64,000 nt of DNA from Plazaster borealis. Lineage: Eukaryota; Echinodermata; Asteroidea; Forcipulatida; Labidiasteridae. The stretch spans positions 21,770,026 through 21,834,025 of the forward strand of contig CM037463.1 of the NCBI GenBank assembly GCA_021014325.1, written 5' to 3'. The notes beneath the pieces are model-generated. The model saw only the letters and a list, made by a program, of their open reading frames with translations. It ran no database searches and was not told where the DNA came from. Made by a program: the position numbers and the translations under genes. Positions 10,300 through 25,200 of this stretch are shown piece by piece; the stretch's first letter is position 1, and every line of letters starts with the position of its first letter.

Positions 10300-13200
10300 T
10301 TAGAAATTGTCAAATCCTGGCATCGGAAACTCGGCAGCAAAGCACTCAACTTCATTCCTCAGTTTAACAACCTTCTGTTGAATCTCTGGGTTTGTTTCGA
10401 TGACCGCAAAGTAAGCTTTGTTGTCTGAACCTGTAAAATTTACACCACCAAGAAAAAATAAATAAATGAAACAGTATGTTCACATACACATAGCGAACTC
10501 TTTTGATCTCCAGCTTTTTTTAAACATATAATTAGTTTATCTTTTTCTCAAAAGTGCTACAATGGAACTGCTTGTAGGTTTTCCCCCTTGGGTAGCCAGG
10601 CCTGAAATTACACGGAGGCCATGGACTGCGTTGCCCCTGGTCTTGGCCTTGATGCCCCTTCAAAAGTGTCCCATAGACTTTCAGATTTTACAATGGAAGT
10701 GCCTTTCGCAAAATGAAAATGGCCTTGCCCTCTCAAAGATGTAAGGCCTGGGTAGCCATTTTTTCGTAGGGGGCGGGCATTCTAAATTTGAGCAACCGTA
10801 TATAAAAAAAATTAAGAACATGAAAAATATATATATATTTACTCCTTAAAACACTTCTTGATGCCCGCAAAGTTGTGAGGAAAATGAAAATATATAGAAG
10901 CAAGTTTGTCACGAGTGTAAAATTCCAAAACTCTGTGCCCTTCAACTACAACCTCCACCCCAGGGCTATAATTTCGAAGGAGGAAACACTAATTTAACTC
11001 CCATTTTTCTTATAAGAATTTACCAGTAATCTTCTTGACATCTTGACCGATGGCGATGCTGCGATCGATGAAATCCACCACTTGAAGAAAATCGGCTTCT
11101 TTGAAATTTCTTGAGGTCAGCGCTGGTGACCCTGGCGTTAGAAAGTCATCAAAGAATAAAAATTTACCACAACATCAACAAAATATTGTTACCTCATCTC
11201 TTGCCTGCATATCTGACGCCACACTTTGAGGTTCGCGAACCACACCAGATACCTACCTTTACAACCTGGCAGCTTCCTGCCAGATGTACCTTTGACCTCA
11301 CATGCCATCCTACTGTGACTGTATAGTACACACACACATGTACACACACAGTATCAGTCTTGTAGTTCTTCGTCATTGCAATATCCAATGAAACCATTGG
11401 GTTTTGTAAGACCAGTCTTTATCCTCGCGGATAGAGACAGGGAACCAGTCTACCTCATCTCATGTATCCCACAACCTCAGGGGTCAATGGGACACAACTG
11501 ATGACTTCCCAACCATCTCTCTCAATGCCTATTATGTCCTCTAGTGCCCTCTTTGAGTTTACAAGCTGTATTCCCGTCCTCTCTGTGATGCTGTCGTCCC
11601 ATCTCTTTTACTCTCTCTACAACTTTTCCGTCCTACATTAACTGTGGAAATTGTCTCTAACTCATTTGTTGTTCAACCCCCAGAAAGATGCAATCCCCTT
11701 TTTCAAACTTTGAGTTTGAAAACTTGTTTTTGTTCTTACGTAAACCAACCCCACATCCTCAAAGCCCAGAGCTACCCAAGAAAAATCTCAACATACCAAG
11801 TCTGAGACCGCTAGGATGAAGAGCACTTTTGTCACCGGGGCAAGTGTTCTTGTTGACTGAGATGGCGCACAGTTCTAAGACGTGTTCTGCCTGAGCTCCA
11901 TCCACACCTTTGGAGTGAAGATCAACTAAGACCAGGTGGTTGTCGGTACCTCCTGAAGACAATTATCAAGAAATGTAGAGAGACGTTCAGAAACACAAAT
12001 CTCTCATTCACTTTTTCATGAAGGTGCCCTAATTTGTTGAATCTCTCATAACTTTTTCTTTCTTAGAGATAGCAAGATATGAAAAAGAATGCCAAACAGG
12101 GTTTAAGCCTAGATCTGGTGCAAAACCTGTTGGTCCCCATTTCCCCAGATCTAGGCTCTTTGTGTTAGCAAACTATATTCTTATCCACTTTTTGGTGTCG
12201 TCGTCCCGTCTCGTTCATTGCATGCTAAAGGAACGCTTCAGTAGCACAAGAGAGATTTTCTAAACAATGTCTTAATACTATGGTGTTCAGCTTAGCTTAG
12301 TGATTTTTTCCCTGCCTTTCACCTCTGTGAACCCCCCCCCCTTTGAAACAAAAACTGAAATCCAATACCTGAGGGCCTCCGAATACACTGAGTGGATATA
12401 CAAGTCTACCCCTCTCATCTACAGGAGCCAATTTCATAGTACTGCTTAATGGTAAGCAAATTTTCATGCTAACTATAGCAGAAAAATTTGCTTAAGCGCA
12501 AGCGTATTTCACAGGTTAGCAAGAAAATTAGGCGGCCAGCTTGCGCGTTTGCCATGGATTTGCATTGTAACATCATTCATTTTCATACAGTAAGCATAGG
12601 AAGGTTAGCATGCCTTTCTGTATGCTTACGGTTAGCAGTGCTATGAAATGAAAACTCGCGCAGTAAGCACAAAATCGGGCGTTAAGCAGCTCTATGAAAT
12701 TGGGCCCAGATCTACCCCTCTCATCTACCCCCACAGTACCACTTCTTCCACACCCTTACCCCATTATCCCCGAACTGTGAACCACATGCAGAGATTTCTG
12801 ACCCACCAACCTGAAACAAGAGAGTATCCTCTGTCCTTCATGCCCTGTGCCATCGCCTGGGCGTTACGAACTGTCTGCCGTTGGTACTCTTTGAATTCTG
12901 GAGACAGAGACTGGAAACGAGACAAACAATGTGATTATTTTCATGTGGTGCTCGATACAGGGCTTGGTGGTACACCCCCTCTATTGAGTCTTCATTGTGT
13001 GCTTGGAATCTCAATTCAATTCAATTCAATTCACATTTATTTCCATACTGTCAAAAACACAGCATTACAGAATGCATATACAATGTAATGGCGAACAAAG
13101 TAGTTTAAGGTTTATACAGTCAAAGAAAATGAACAGTATAGAGGCCGATTTGATAAGCCGAGGCTTGTAGTAATCAGCCTGTGGACAGACAGTGACAAGA

Positions 13201-16200
13201 CAAAACGGACAAACAGAGGACGTACGAATAGGAACAAAACAACTTACAAACAACAACAACGCTTAATTAACTTAAATGAAAATATGATGTATATATGAAA
13301 AAGAACAAGTGATGATATACCTGGCAAAGCAGTCAATGGAAAGAAAGCTATGTTACATAGTGAGAGATAATGACTCTTTTGAAGGAGGCTTTAAAGGCAT
13401 CGTACACGTTTGGTAATTGTCAAAGACCAGTGTTCTCATTCGGTGTATCCCAACATATGCATAAAACAACAAGCCTGTGAAAATTTGGGCTCAATTGGTC
13501 ATCGAAGTTGCAAGAAAATGATGAAAGAAAAAACACCCTTGTTGTACAAATTTGTGTGCTTTCAGATAGGAATAAAAGGCTTCTAGCTAGAAGTCTTTTA
13601 TTATTTTAGTGAGAAATTACCTCTTTCTCAAAAACTATGTTACTTCAGAGGGAGTCGTTTCTCACAATGTTTCATACTATCAACAGCTCTCTGTTGCTCG
13701 TTACCAAGTCAGCTTTTATGCTAATATATATTTTGAGTAAATACCAAACGTGTACAGTGCCTTTAAAGGGAGTTCTCAGGAGTTCTTTAGAGGATTTTAG
13801 TCGGTACTTCTGTACAAGAGGAAAGTAGTGTGTTACAGGGAACATAGGGGGATACCCTCTGTCTCATATTGGGTATGGTATAGATTATTTTAACAGTGTA
13901 GCTGCCTGCCCTTCAATTCCCCTAGCCACCACTGTATACAAGTCTTAAAGAGAGGCTTGAGGTGACAAATAGGCACACATATAGGCCCTTCACGAAAACC
14001 AGCTTGGGCCAAGGCTCCAAAATAAAAATTCTAAATAAGGTTGCAATCTTTTTATGTGTATGTGTGTTCGATATCATGACAATTAAAAATGTACACCACT
14101 ATTATTATTATTATTATTATTATTCTTGTTATTATTATTGTATGAATCATCTATGTTAATTTATGAGTCACCTACTTGTTTGAGAGCCACAGCTACAGCC
14201 CCGATGGAGTTATTATGCGGACCTCCTTGCAACGATGGGAAGACAGCGTTATTAATTCTCCTCTCGTAATCATACATGATGTCCTTACCAGTCTTCTTAC
14301 TCACTCCCTTCTTCCCTCGCCGGAAGAAGATCAGACCCGCTCTTTAGAAAAATGACAGAAATTCATTGTTTATTCCTCTAAATGCTCCAAGACTGTACAT
14401 ACAAAACACAAAATTTAAAACTTTAAATTTGTAAACCAATGTAAAAGTGTTTACTGATGCAAAATGACCAATCTGTTATGCCCCCACCCCCGTATGAAGA
14501 TTGAACCAATCAGAACCATGATTGCAGTTACAAATCCTTAAATGGTTAAAATTCAAACAAATTTTAAAAACCAACGCTGTAACATCTCTCTCAATCTGAA
14601 AGCTTACGGATTAAAAAAATCACTAGTGCCAATCATCCAGAAAATATTTCTGAATGAAGTGCTGAAAAAAAAATATATTTCCGCAATTCAAATATGGCTG
14701 ATATTAAAAATCGCTGACGAAAAGATTTTGTATTTTTTCTTCTCAAAAGCATGACCATTACATTTGATGAAATTTAACAGGTTATTGAACTCTGCGTTGC
14801 CTAAAGTTTGCACTACACTGTCTAACACACAGGGACATTGACTCCCCAAATGGCGCAACCAAGATTATTGTGATGATGACGTCAGGTGAATTTGGCAATA
14901 CTGTATTTATTGAAAACCAGAGGATGGGAATGAATTGGCTTTTCCACAACACAACTACCTAATTTCCCTTTAAGTCTTATTTGGCACCATAGTGTTAACC
15001 AGAGGGGTGTCTCGTGTCTTTTGTTTTAAATTTGGACACCCTGTTTTATCTGTCATTTACATGTAAATGTATTGTAAGTGAACAATTTGGTCACCCAGTT
15101 TTTAAATTTCCAGCAAATTTGGAGACACTTTTACAAAATCCTGGCTAAAACCTTGATTGAAACCTAGAGAATGAGAATGAATTGTCTTTTCCAAAACACA
15201 ACTACGTACTTTCCCTTTAAGTCTTATTTGGCACAATGATAACGAGGTCAAAATGCAGGGTCCTTCATAAAATGATTGAACACTGTCCACTTTAATGTCC
15301 TTGGGAGGGGGGGGGTGTTACATTATCCACTTTACCTTGCTCCTCTTAAGGTCTTATGAGTGGTGGTGGTAACAATGTCCGCATAGTCAAACGGTGAGGG
15401 AAGAACTTTGGCCGCTACGAGGCCGCTGATGTGTGCCATGTCTGACATCAGTATGGCATTCACCTCGTCGGAGATCTAATCAAGTCAAGAGATTAAATCA
15501 ATATTTTAATCATTATCAAAATGATTGTTTTGAAGGAAATGTAGATAGGGACAAATTTGGTGAATTATTAACTTTACTTCCCTTGAGTGATTTACTAGAA
15601 TGTTCCTCGCTCTAACAATCTAACACCCAAACTCAAATGGTAGACTTTTGAGTTGATAACGGGCGTCCCGCTGGCCGGTCCTTTTCTATTGTTCTCAGCG
15701 ACGAGAACAATAGGAAAGGACCGAAGCAGGGGACGCCCACTATTGTCTCAAAAGTCTACCATTATGGAGATATGCCCAACCCCATTTAAAGCATATTCAG
15801 ATACTAGTGCAGTCCTCAGTCCACAGAATCAAACAGAGGTACAGATAAAACGAGAAAGATGATTCCCTCAAAGTGGTTATTGTCGTCGAAGCAGAAAGGA
15901 ATTATAATTACGAGTAATGACTTCAAAGAAAACTTTTAAAAGTTTCTAATTTTCCTTCAAAATATTCCTGCAGATTTTATCATTTTCCAATCTAAGTGCC
16001 CTTCCCAGTATCAAAATGGCTGTTTCTTCATAATGAAATACCAGGCCTGTTATAGGCCCTTTTGCAGGCCTGTGAGTGGACCCTTAAAAAAAGAGCTGAA
16101 ACACTACATGATGTAAGGAACGTCAAGTGAGCGTGCGTCACGCATTTACGCTGGTCGAATTGGGGCACCCCATTGATCCAGTAACTAGGCTTATTTCACA

Positions 16201-19200
16201 TTATTGTAGTTGTACATTACTGTTGCCAAGCATATATAAGGCCAAAAAATGAAGGGGAAAAAATGGGGAAAAAACGGGGGAAAAAACAAGAAAAAAAAAA
16301 GGAAATAAAAAATCTACAAACAAATAAAAAAGCGGATATCCGCTTTAAAGCGGACATTTCACAGGCCTGCTTTTGGAAACCAAAGCCAGGGCTTGGGTTC
16401 TGGCTTGGGCTCCGTCCGCCTTATTGAATCCCTGTAAGGAAAACGCCCGTCTTTACTGACGGAGCCTAAGCCCTGGCCATGGTTTCAAAAAGGGCCACAA
16501 TAAGCACTTTCACAGTTGTATGCGCCATCTTGTTCAAGGGGTAGATTTGATCATTTTAAAACACTCGCTGCCGTCTGCGACTCAGCGCTGGAACATCATG
16601 CACATGTCTGGAAGGTGCATGGAAGTTCAAGCACCAAGTAGCAAACGGCAATGAGTTTTCGAAATAAACAAATCTGCCCCCATTGAACAAGATGGCGCAT
16701 ATTACCATGAAGGTGCTCGTTCACTTTGTCTTCCTCCAAAACGAATCAAATACAAGGTCCTCATTTGAGTGTGGGTTCGAGTTCCGGTCATGACACTTGT
16801 ATCCTTGAGCAAGATGCTTTACCCTAATTGCTTTGTCCTTCGGATGGGACATTAAGCCGTAGGTCTTGTGTACCAGGATTGGTAGTGCACGTAAAAGAAC
16901 CCAGAACACTTATCGTGGAAGAGTAGGGGTTAACCCTAGTGTTTCTGGTTCACATAGCAAGCACCCTTGTTTACAGGTTTCTTCAGGCTTGCGAGCTACA
17001 GTGATTAAGTTCACTTATGAGGCATCCTTGGTTTCATTACCAGAAATATATAATAATAAAGCACCCCATGACTCTGCACCCACCTACATCAAAGATCTTC
17101 TTCAAATAAGTCATTATGCTCTCCGTTCTGGTTCTGCTGCCTCAACTGGACTCATTGTACCTGAATCTCGTAAACACCAACTATGGCGACCGTGCATTTT
17201 CTCACATTGCACCATCCTCATGGAACAAGCTAACCCAGCGACATCAGAAACATTCACTCTCTCAATGCATTTCAAACATCATTACTTGAACAATTTGTGA
17301 AGAACATGACATTGTAAACTGACCTCTCTGAAGCGTCGATAGTCCAGTTTCCTGGAGTACGCGCTGTATCCCGAGATGATGAGGCGCGGCCTGAAAAGCC
17401 TTGCAGACTCTGCTAACTTATCGTAGTCGATTAAACCGGTACTAATCTATAAGATTAACACATTGGATTATTGGATTAATGGATTAATCTAAACCAGGAT
17501 TAATCAAAAAATCACAAAAACACAAAAAAGTCTAAGACAGACAGCTGGAGGGGGCGAGTATATTTGTGACAAAGAGAAGACAATTAATTCCATTTAATAG
17601 ATAACTTTAAATCAGGAATCTTTTCTTACAAGAAAAAGGTTGCCCTTTTTCAGAACACTCGTTTCAGGACAACTAACAGAACTTTCAATTTAGGACTTTT
17701 TTCTACTTACATTAAGACGATAGGGCATGGACTCGAAGAAGATTGAAGTAGCCGAGACCCTCTTGGTGTCTGTCATGAAACCATGAGTTAAACTGAAAGA
17801 TAAAATAGAAGGTTTGTACTGTAGTAGCTGCATTTAGTTTGCTAAAGAGTAGGGGGGAAATTGACATGAATTCTTCCAGGTATTTCACTGAGCAAGCCTT
17901 CAATTAAAAAACATTAATGATAACAAAATGATTTAAAAAAAAATTCTCATCAAATAGATAGATTGGATTAGCAAATCATTCAAATATTTGTTATTGTAAA
18001 TTGTATCGTTTCTTTGCATTTCTTGCTGTATATGGGGGGGGGGTATTTATATTTTTATATATTTTTAACTATTTTACAAAAGTTGTATATTTTTGTAGTG
18101 ATATCTATGCCTGAATAAAGTATTATATGATTAAAGTATTATTAATCATATTTTGGGGTGAAAAAGAGTGGAATGTTCTTATAGACTTGTTAAGACAAAA
18201 CAGCTGGGCTCGATTTCACAAAACACTAAGATTCATCTTAAGATGAGTTGTCAATATTGCCAATAGAGTGATTTGTATTGTGACGTCAAACTTTGCTAAT
18301 AGCAGTTAGGATTGCTACAAATCTTAAGATCGCTCTTTGAGAAATCAAGTGAAGGAAACACTTACTGTCCGCCGTGTGGAAGGTCTTGACCCATGATGCG
18401 ATCATGCGGCGACAGAAGACCTGTGTAAACGGCCAAGTTTGCCGGCGATCCGGAGTAGGGTTGGACATTGATGCCCCATTTCTTGGGGTCCAGATCGAAG
18501 GCCTCAAAGGCTCGGTTCTGGCAAAGAACCTCAACTTTATCGATGACTTCATTCCCGCCATAATATCTGGAAACGAAAAATGATACTTTTAAATTTTTAA
18601 GTCAACACAGTCAGGGCTTGAATTACAAAAAAACAACTCATGAGACCACAGGTCTTGTAGCTTAGAACTGCCACTGCAGACCAGAAATTGTTTTTACACC
18701 AATTGACCAAAACTAAGTCATTTATTTCCAGAAATGCTGAACTCTTGGGGGGGGGGGGTCAGACTGTTAGTTTTCCTCCAAACCTCCATTGAGTTACAGG
18801 GTTCTCCCCATGCACAAGCTAGCGTATCGAGCCGATACGCGCAAAATTTGGCCGATATAATTTTTTTTTAATAAGGTAGTTTCACAAAAAACATGATAAG
18901 AAAACCATTATAATGCTCCATTGCACAATAGGGCTTTGAAAACCAACAAAAAAGACCAAGTAGAAAACATTACAAAGTTGTTTTAATTCAGAGCACTTCG
19001 GCCAAACATCCCAAATTTTTGGCCCAGAATGCCCCACAGTTTTGAAAAAACCTGGGGAGAACCCTCAATTACAGTGTCTTGAATGTGAGACGAATCCAAC
19101 AATGGCTGTGCAGTGTTAAATTCCTACAGAAATCTACAATTTCATTGACATCCATGCATTACATACATGTCTGATAATTGTTTAATATAATAAAATTTAT

Positions 19201-22200
19201 CTTTAGGTCAGAGGCTACACAAAAATGTGGAAAAGCAAATAAACAAAAAATATCTGACACTATAACAAACCAAGGACTTTGACTGTTTTCAAGTTCATTA
19301 GTATAGACCAATTGCATATGAGTGCACATCGCGTTGTGCAAGGGGTCTATTGTACTTGCTCTTTAAGAACATGTACTTCAGGTACACTCGTCACTAGATG
19401 CACTATCCACATGTATATCAAAGTTACACTAGTCAAAAAAAGTACATAGTAGGCTAAATCATCCCCCCCCCAAAAAAAAAAAAATAAATAAATAAATAAA
19501 TAAATAGTTATAAACCACAAGGGACACTGACACGGTAATTTATTTTGAACAAAGACAAAATTTACTAGAGCGGGACTTGAACCTGCAACCTCCTGATTAA
19601 CGTGCCGGCACTCTACCAACTGAGCTATCTAGCCCTATGTTGGCATTCTCCCTATTTTGTCAATAACTTTGTTCGGGTGCCAGTATATTTCTTTTTAAAT
19701 AAAATTAAATACATCACAGCTAATCTAAGGACCTGGACTTTTATCTTTTGAGATCTAGGCTTTTTTTTCAGGGCACTTCTGTACACTGTTGCAAAAAACA
19801 AAGAGGTACAAATATCAAGTACACTACAAATTTGCTGCATCACCCTCAAATTTATCAAAGTTTGAGCGCCTTGTACTTCAGACTTCAGCCCTGGCCAACA
19901 CAAACAAACATCCAGCTCATATTTACAGCCTGGTTTGCAAAAAGGCCTACACAGAAAAACCTTCAAAATTCTATTAGAAATAAAAAACCTATAATCAGGT
20001 AGTCAGCAAGTTTAAGGACCTTTCACCTCTTAGCATGGTGTCTTTTTCCTGGGGCCCTTGACTTTGTAGCGGAAAAGTACCAGACACATTTCCATGGAAA
20101 ACTACAAGATTTTTCCACTTGCATGATCCAGGGTTCCCCAAAGCGCAACTCTCTGATGAGACTGTCTAGCCAATCAAAGTTCATGTTCAAAACTTATTAA
20201 CATTTATTCATGTACCACTTCCATGATCACTCACAGCGCATGGTGATTTTTTTGCAAGAGAAGTACTTTTTTTGTACAGCAGAATTCAACAACAATAACA
20301 ATGTTGCAAAAGCAATTTATTTTGAATTTAATGTTAGATTGTATACATTTCCTGTTTTTTGTGAGAATCCCTGAATACAACAAAGATGGTGTTTTTTTTA
20401 TTTCATATTACATTCATGTTTTGTTTGGGGTTTTAACAATCAAATCGATAGTCTGTTTTTTTCTAAAGCACTCCTTGACTCTGAGTGCAGGTAGCGGCAA
20501 CGGAGGCAATTTCCTCCAAGCTCCCAGCCATTGCCTTGGTGCCCCCCTTGAAATGTTCCATTAGAAACTGAAATTTCCCTCATTACTTTGCCCTGTATTA
20601 AGGTAAACAAATCCCTTGCCCAAACAGGAACAAAGTAAGAGGCATCTAAATAATGTACCAAAACATGGACTTTGTTACAAAATTGTTTGATTATTATCTC
20701 ATTTCTGATACAAATTACATTTTATAAACCATTGAATTAACTTCAGGCTATAGTTGTAATTTTTGTTCACACATTGCATGTTCATTTTTAGAGACTGAGA
20801 GAAAACCTCTCTCATTTTGTACAAATAGCACAAACTATTGGTGTGAGGTGTTTACACTTGATGAAAACAAAGGTCAAACAGCTGGCGTATACTGCAGTCT
20901 ATTTGTGCAAACTGAAATATTATCATCTGTGAAACCTTGCACTATGCAAACAAACAACAGACAAATAACCATGAATATTTTCAATTTTTTTTATCCAGTT
21001 TACAAACAATTTTGTTTGCTGTCACTTAATATTAAAATTTGATAACATATCATGAAAAGGCTTTTTTTGAAAGTTTAAAAGTCTTGAGAGTCAAACATAT
21101 TGTAGATGTGCATGACATTAAAGGCATCGTACACGTTTGGTAATTGTCAAAGACCAGTGTTCTAATTTGGTGTATCCCAACGTATGCATAAAATAACAAG
21201 CCTGTGAGATTTGGGCTCAATTGGTCATCGAAGTTGCAAGAAAATGATGAAAGAAAATACACCCTTGTTGTACAAATTTGTGTGCTTTCAGTTAGGAATA
21301 AAAACTTCTTGCAAGAAGTTTTTATTATTATAGTGAGATATTACCTCTTTCTCAAAAACTACGTTACTTCAGAGGGAGTCGTTTCTCACAATGTTTTACA
21401 CTATCAACAGCTCTCTGTTGCTCGTTACCAAGTCAGTTTTTATGCTAATATATATTTTGAGTAATTACCAAACGTGTACAGTGCCTTTAAATGTCACTTG
21501 TCAGGCCTTAGACTTCACTAAAGCAAACTGCCCTAATGCCCTTGGTCATTGCCTTTGTGCCCCATTGAAATGTTCACCCAGAAATTTTTATTTCCATCAC
21601 CGATGGTGCCATTTAGTGGGGACAAACTTTATTTGCCCTTAAATCTTGTTCCCGTTTTTTCTCTCTCTTCTTTCTTTCAGCAGCGCAAGATTTGTTTGCT
21701 GGCCTGTTGCCAAAATTCATGGAGGGCCTTTATAGATACTCGGGGGAATAAAACAAGCATCAAACCGATCCAAGTTTCCCACAAATGGGAAAAAGAAAGA
21801 TAGCGTTCAATTGTCAATAATTGAATTTTACACACCTGTTTCCGGGAAGCCCCTCCGAGTATTTGTTATGGAGGCAAGAGCTGAGCACTTGCAGGCAAGC
21901 TTGGGTACAAAAGTTCTGAAAGACACAAAAGTGGAATGTTAATACTCTTGAAATTTAAATAAATTTATTTAACATCAGAGCTCAAAACTAAGGAGGAAGA
22001 TTTGTTTTTGAAAGTGGCAAGGGAATAAATGTTGGCGAAACTAAGGTTGTTAAAGACCAACATTTGTTTCTCCAACTTAGTGAAAATGTGTTAAGTTTTG
22101 TCACACATAAAACTTATGTGTAAAAAAAATTGTTATATTGACTAGCAAAGATAAATGTTGTTATTCACATAAACAGCGTGTAGTAACACCAAATTGAACT

Positions 22201-25200
22201 ACTTGTGAAATACTTGCCACCAAATGGGGATAAAACCTGTACTCAATCGATTTCAATCACATTACAAATGTGTTGACTTTGATCACTGAAATTGACCTAC
22301 CCATCCCGTGGGAATTAACATACCCTGGATCTACGCCCCAGATCCAGGTGCCAACATTGGTGAAAGATTAACGATTAACGTTGGCACAGGCTGCATGTAA
22401 GAAGCTATACTGAACGTCTTAATCAAGGACTGATGCAAGAGGCCCAAGACAAGGAGGGTTGGACGACCGAGGCTCGGCTCTTCCCCCAATGGGAAGAGAA
22501 AAACAAGCGGTTGAAGCCGAAAAGGGGGCAGGGGCAAAATCAGTATAAGGGGTTCAAAAAACAAAACTTAAAAGGTGAAATTAAGTAAAATAATATGACA
22601 GATGGGATTCGCCCCCACGGCCAGTCAAGAGCAGCCAATGTTACCTACGATGTTTTTCTCAGAGAAAGTTATTCTGTAGATTAAAACAGGTTACTACAAA
22701 AATGCCCGGTGATGTTTATTAGATTTGTAAACGGGTTCCGGAGTCCCATTAAATTTTGCTAAGGAAATAAATGCTGTTGATCCCGTGCACCGATGTCACT
22801 AGCGGCAACCGTCTGCCACGCTCGCAATTTTGGGAGTCAGATTGCACGATGGGTTTTGAGGCTTTGCATGGTGAGGTATCAATGTATTCAGTTTGCGGTA
22901 ACACCATTAAGTGTAGATTTGTTCTTGAGAATAGCAAAACAGGTTTTCAAGAACAAATCTACAGAGTAAAGTAGATATCTATCTACACAGTAAAATAGAT
23001 ATGTGTTATCGCATACAAATGTATGGTAAGCGTATAAACACTGCATCATCTAAAATGTGCACTGCACTGTATAACACACGGGGACACTGACTCCCAAAAT
23101 GGCACTACAAGATTATTGTGATGAGACGTCCTGAAGGAGAATTGGGTCCATTAGCAATTTTATCCAAAGCAGCTTTGAAACTCGGCCCTGTATAGCAAGG
23201 TTCTAGCCAGGATTTGGTAAAAGGGTGTCCAAATTAGCTGGAAATTTAAAAAACAGGGTGTCCAAAAGACACCCAGACACCCCTATGCTGTCTAGGGGTA
23301 AGAAAGACATGCACTTGAAAAAGAATGACATTGAAATTTGAAACTCCCGACCTCTCAGAAATATTGTTCAGGGATGCAGGTAACTTGAGTTGGCCCATAC
23401 CAAGCCTCTTTATTATCGACCCCCAAAGGACCTAACCTCTGAAGCAATGAGTTCAAGACCTCTAATCTGTCGCTGCTTCTCGTCTCGAATAAGGGAGAGT
23501 ATTTCAGGGTCGATTTGGGCTAGAGTCTCCTGGCCCGTCCAGGATGCAGTCGTGGTACCATCAGGCTTGGGTGCCTGCTGGACGTAGGACCTCCTCAGTA
23601 CCTGCAGAGTCGGGTTGATTAAATGGAATAATCAGTTTTGATTTGGTTTAAAAGGTTAAGGGATGAAAAAATTTATACGCAATGCAATCTCCTGATTGTG
23701 ATGTATATTTTATTAATTTGAAATAAACAAACCATGAATTATCTCAGGTTTAACATGTTAACAATGCTATTTATTTAAAGGCACTGAACACGTTTGGTAA
23801 TTGTCAAAGACCAGTGTTCTTACTTGGTGTATCCCAACATAATGCATAAAATAACAAGCATGTGAACATTTGGGCTCAATTGGTCATCGAAGTTGCAAGA
23901 AAATGTTAAAAGAAAAAACACCCTTGTTGTACAAATTTGTGTGCTTTCAGATAGGAATAAAAACTTCTTGCAAGAAGTTTTTATTATTTTAGTGAGAAAT
24001 TACCTCTTTCTCAAAGACTAGTTACTTCAGAGGGAGTCGTTTCCTACAATGTTTTATACTATCAACAGCTCTCCGTTGCTTGTTACCAGGTAAGTTTTTA
24101 TGCTAATATTTGTTTTGAGTCATTACCAAACGTGTACGGTACCTTTAAACAGAGTCAATACATTCGTATTATTAGTATTCTGTTACTTGTACAATACATG
24201 TAGGTATACCAATCATTACAAAATAAACATTGCCAAACATATCAACAACAAACTTTTCATTTACCAACAAATTAGATTCGGAATTTGTTGTTTTTGTCAC
24301 CTGCAAAATATCTTAGCAAGAATTGTGTCACAAGTGGTGGGTGGCATTGGAAACGCTCTTTTTCAATTGAATTCCAACTCAAAATATTAGTATTAACTCT
24401 CACAGTGAAGGGGCAAGTTCACAATGTATTCTCTTAGAATTATTTGTGACTGTAAAAAAAAAAACTGTTTACAAAGCAAGTAAATTTGTGCACTTAACAG
24501 CTAAGCTTGGCTGTAGCTCATAATAGTTGTGTGCATTCAAGCATGAATAAACTTTTTCCAACAATTGGAACCCTAATGTCATTCATGACTAGATGTGCCT
24601 GCTCACCACAACTTAAAGTTCTGAATAAGACTGGATGAGACCAGTTGAACCGGTTGAAACCAGCTTTGACAAAGAAAACATTACATAAGACAAAAACCTT
24701 GTGTAAGTTCTGTTAGACTATATTTAACGTCTGCACAGAAATTTTGTATCAATTGTGATTTTGTTTTTCCACAGGCGGACATGAAGTTCTGACTTCTTTA
24801 AAGACAACAAAATGACATGTAAAGATATTGTTTCGCTAACAAGCATCTCTGTTAAAAAATGAACAAACTATAAAGTAAATTTTCTTACAATTTTGTGTGT
24901 GAACATTCATCTAAAAAACATGTCTGTTTTATTAGCATTTAGGGGTAGTAACAAAAGAGTTTTCTTTAACTGTGGCGGATCAGCTTTTATGGAAACAGCA
25001 GACAAAATACACACAACTTGGCTAGAACTATTCACTTCTATAGATCAAGGTCTCTTCCTGTAAAACAAACTTCAAGCCAGTATCCGGTAATTGTCTAAAA
25101 GGCGGCTTAAAGCTATCTCCGTTATTAATTTGAATCTACCTTTTAACCAAACATTTCCTGCAATAATGTGTTTTCCCCATTTGAATAGGTTGTCAAGTAT

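Noticed and set aside
12648..13088. 146-codon plus-strand ORF
   Set aside because: It overlaps a TIR element and the antisense of the SHMT2 exon at 12811-12910. Its composition follows those features and no independent family is visible.
13637..13828. Open frame recurring at 13637, 21391, 29801, 31337 and 44965
   Set aside because: These frames fall inside the MITE copies, in varying strand and frame. They are similar because the DNA is repeated, not because a protein is kept.
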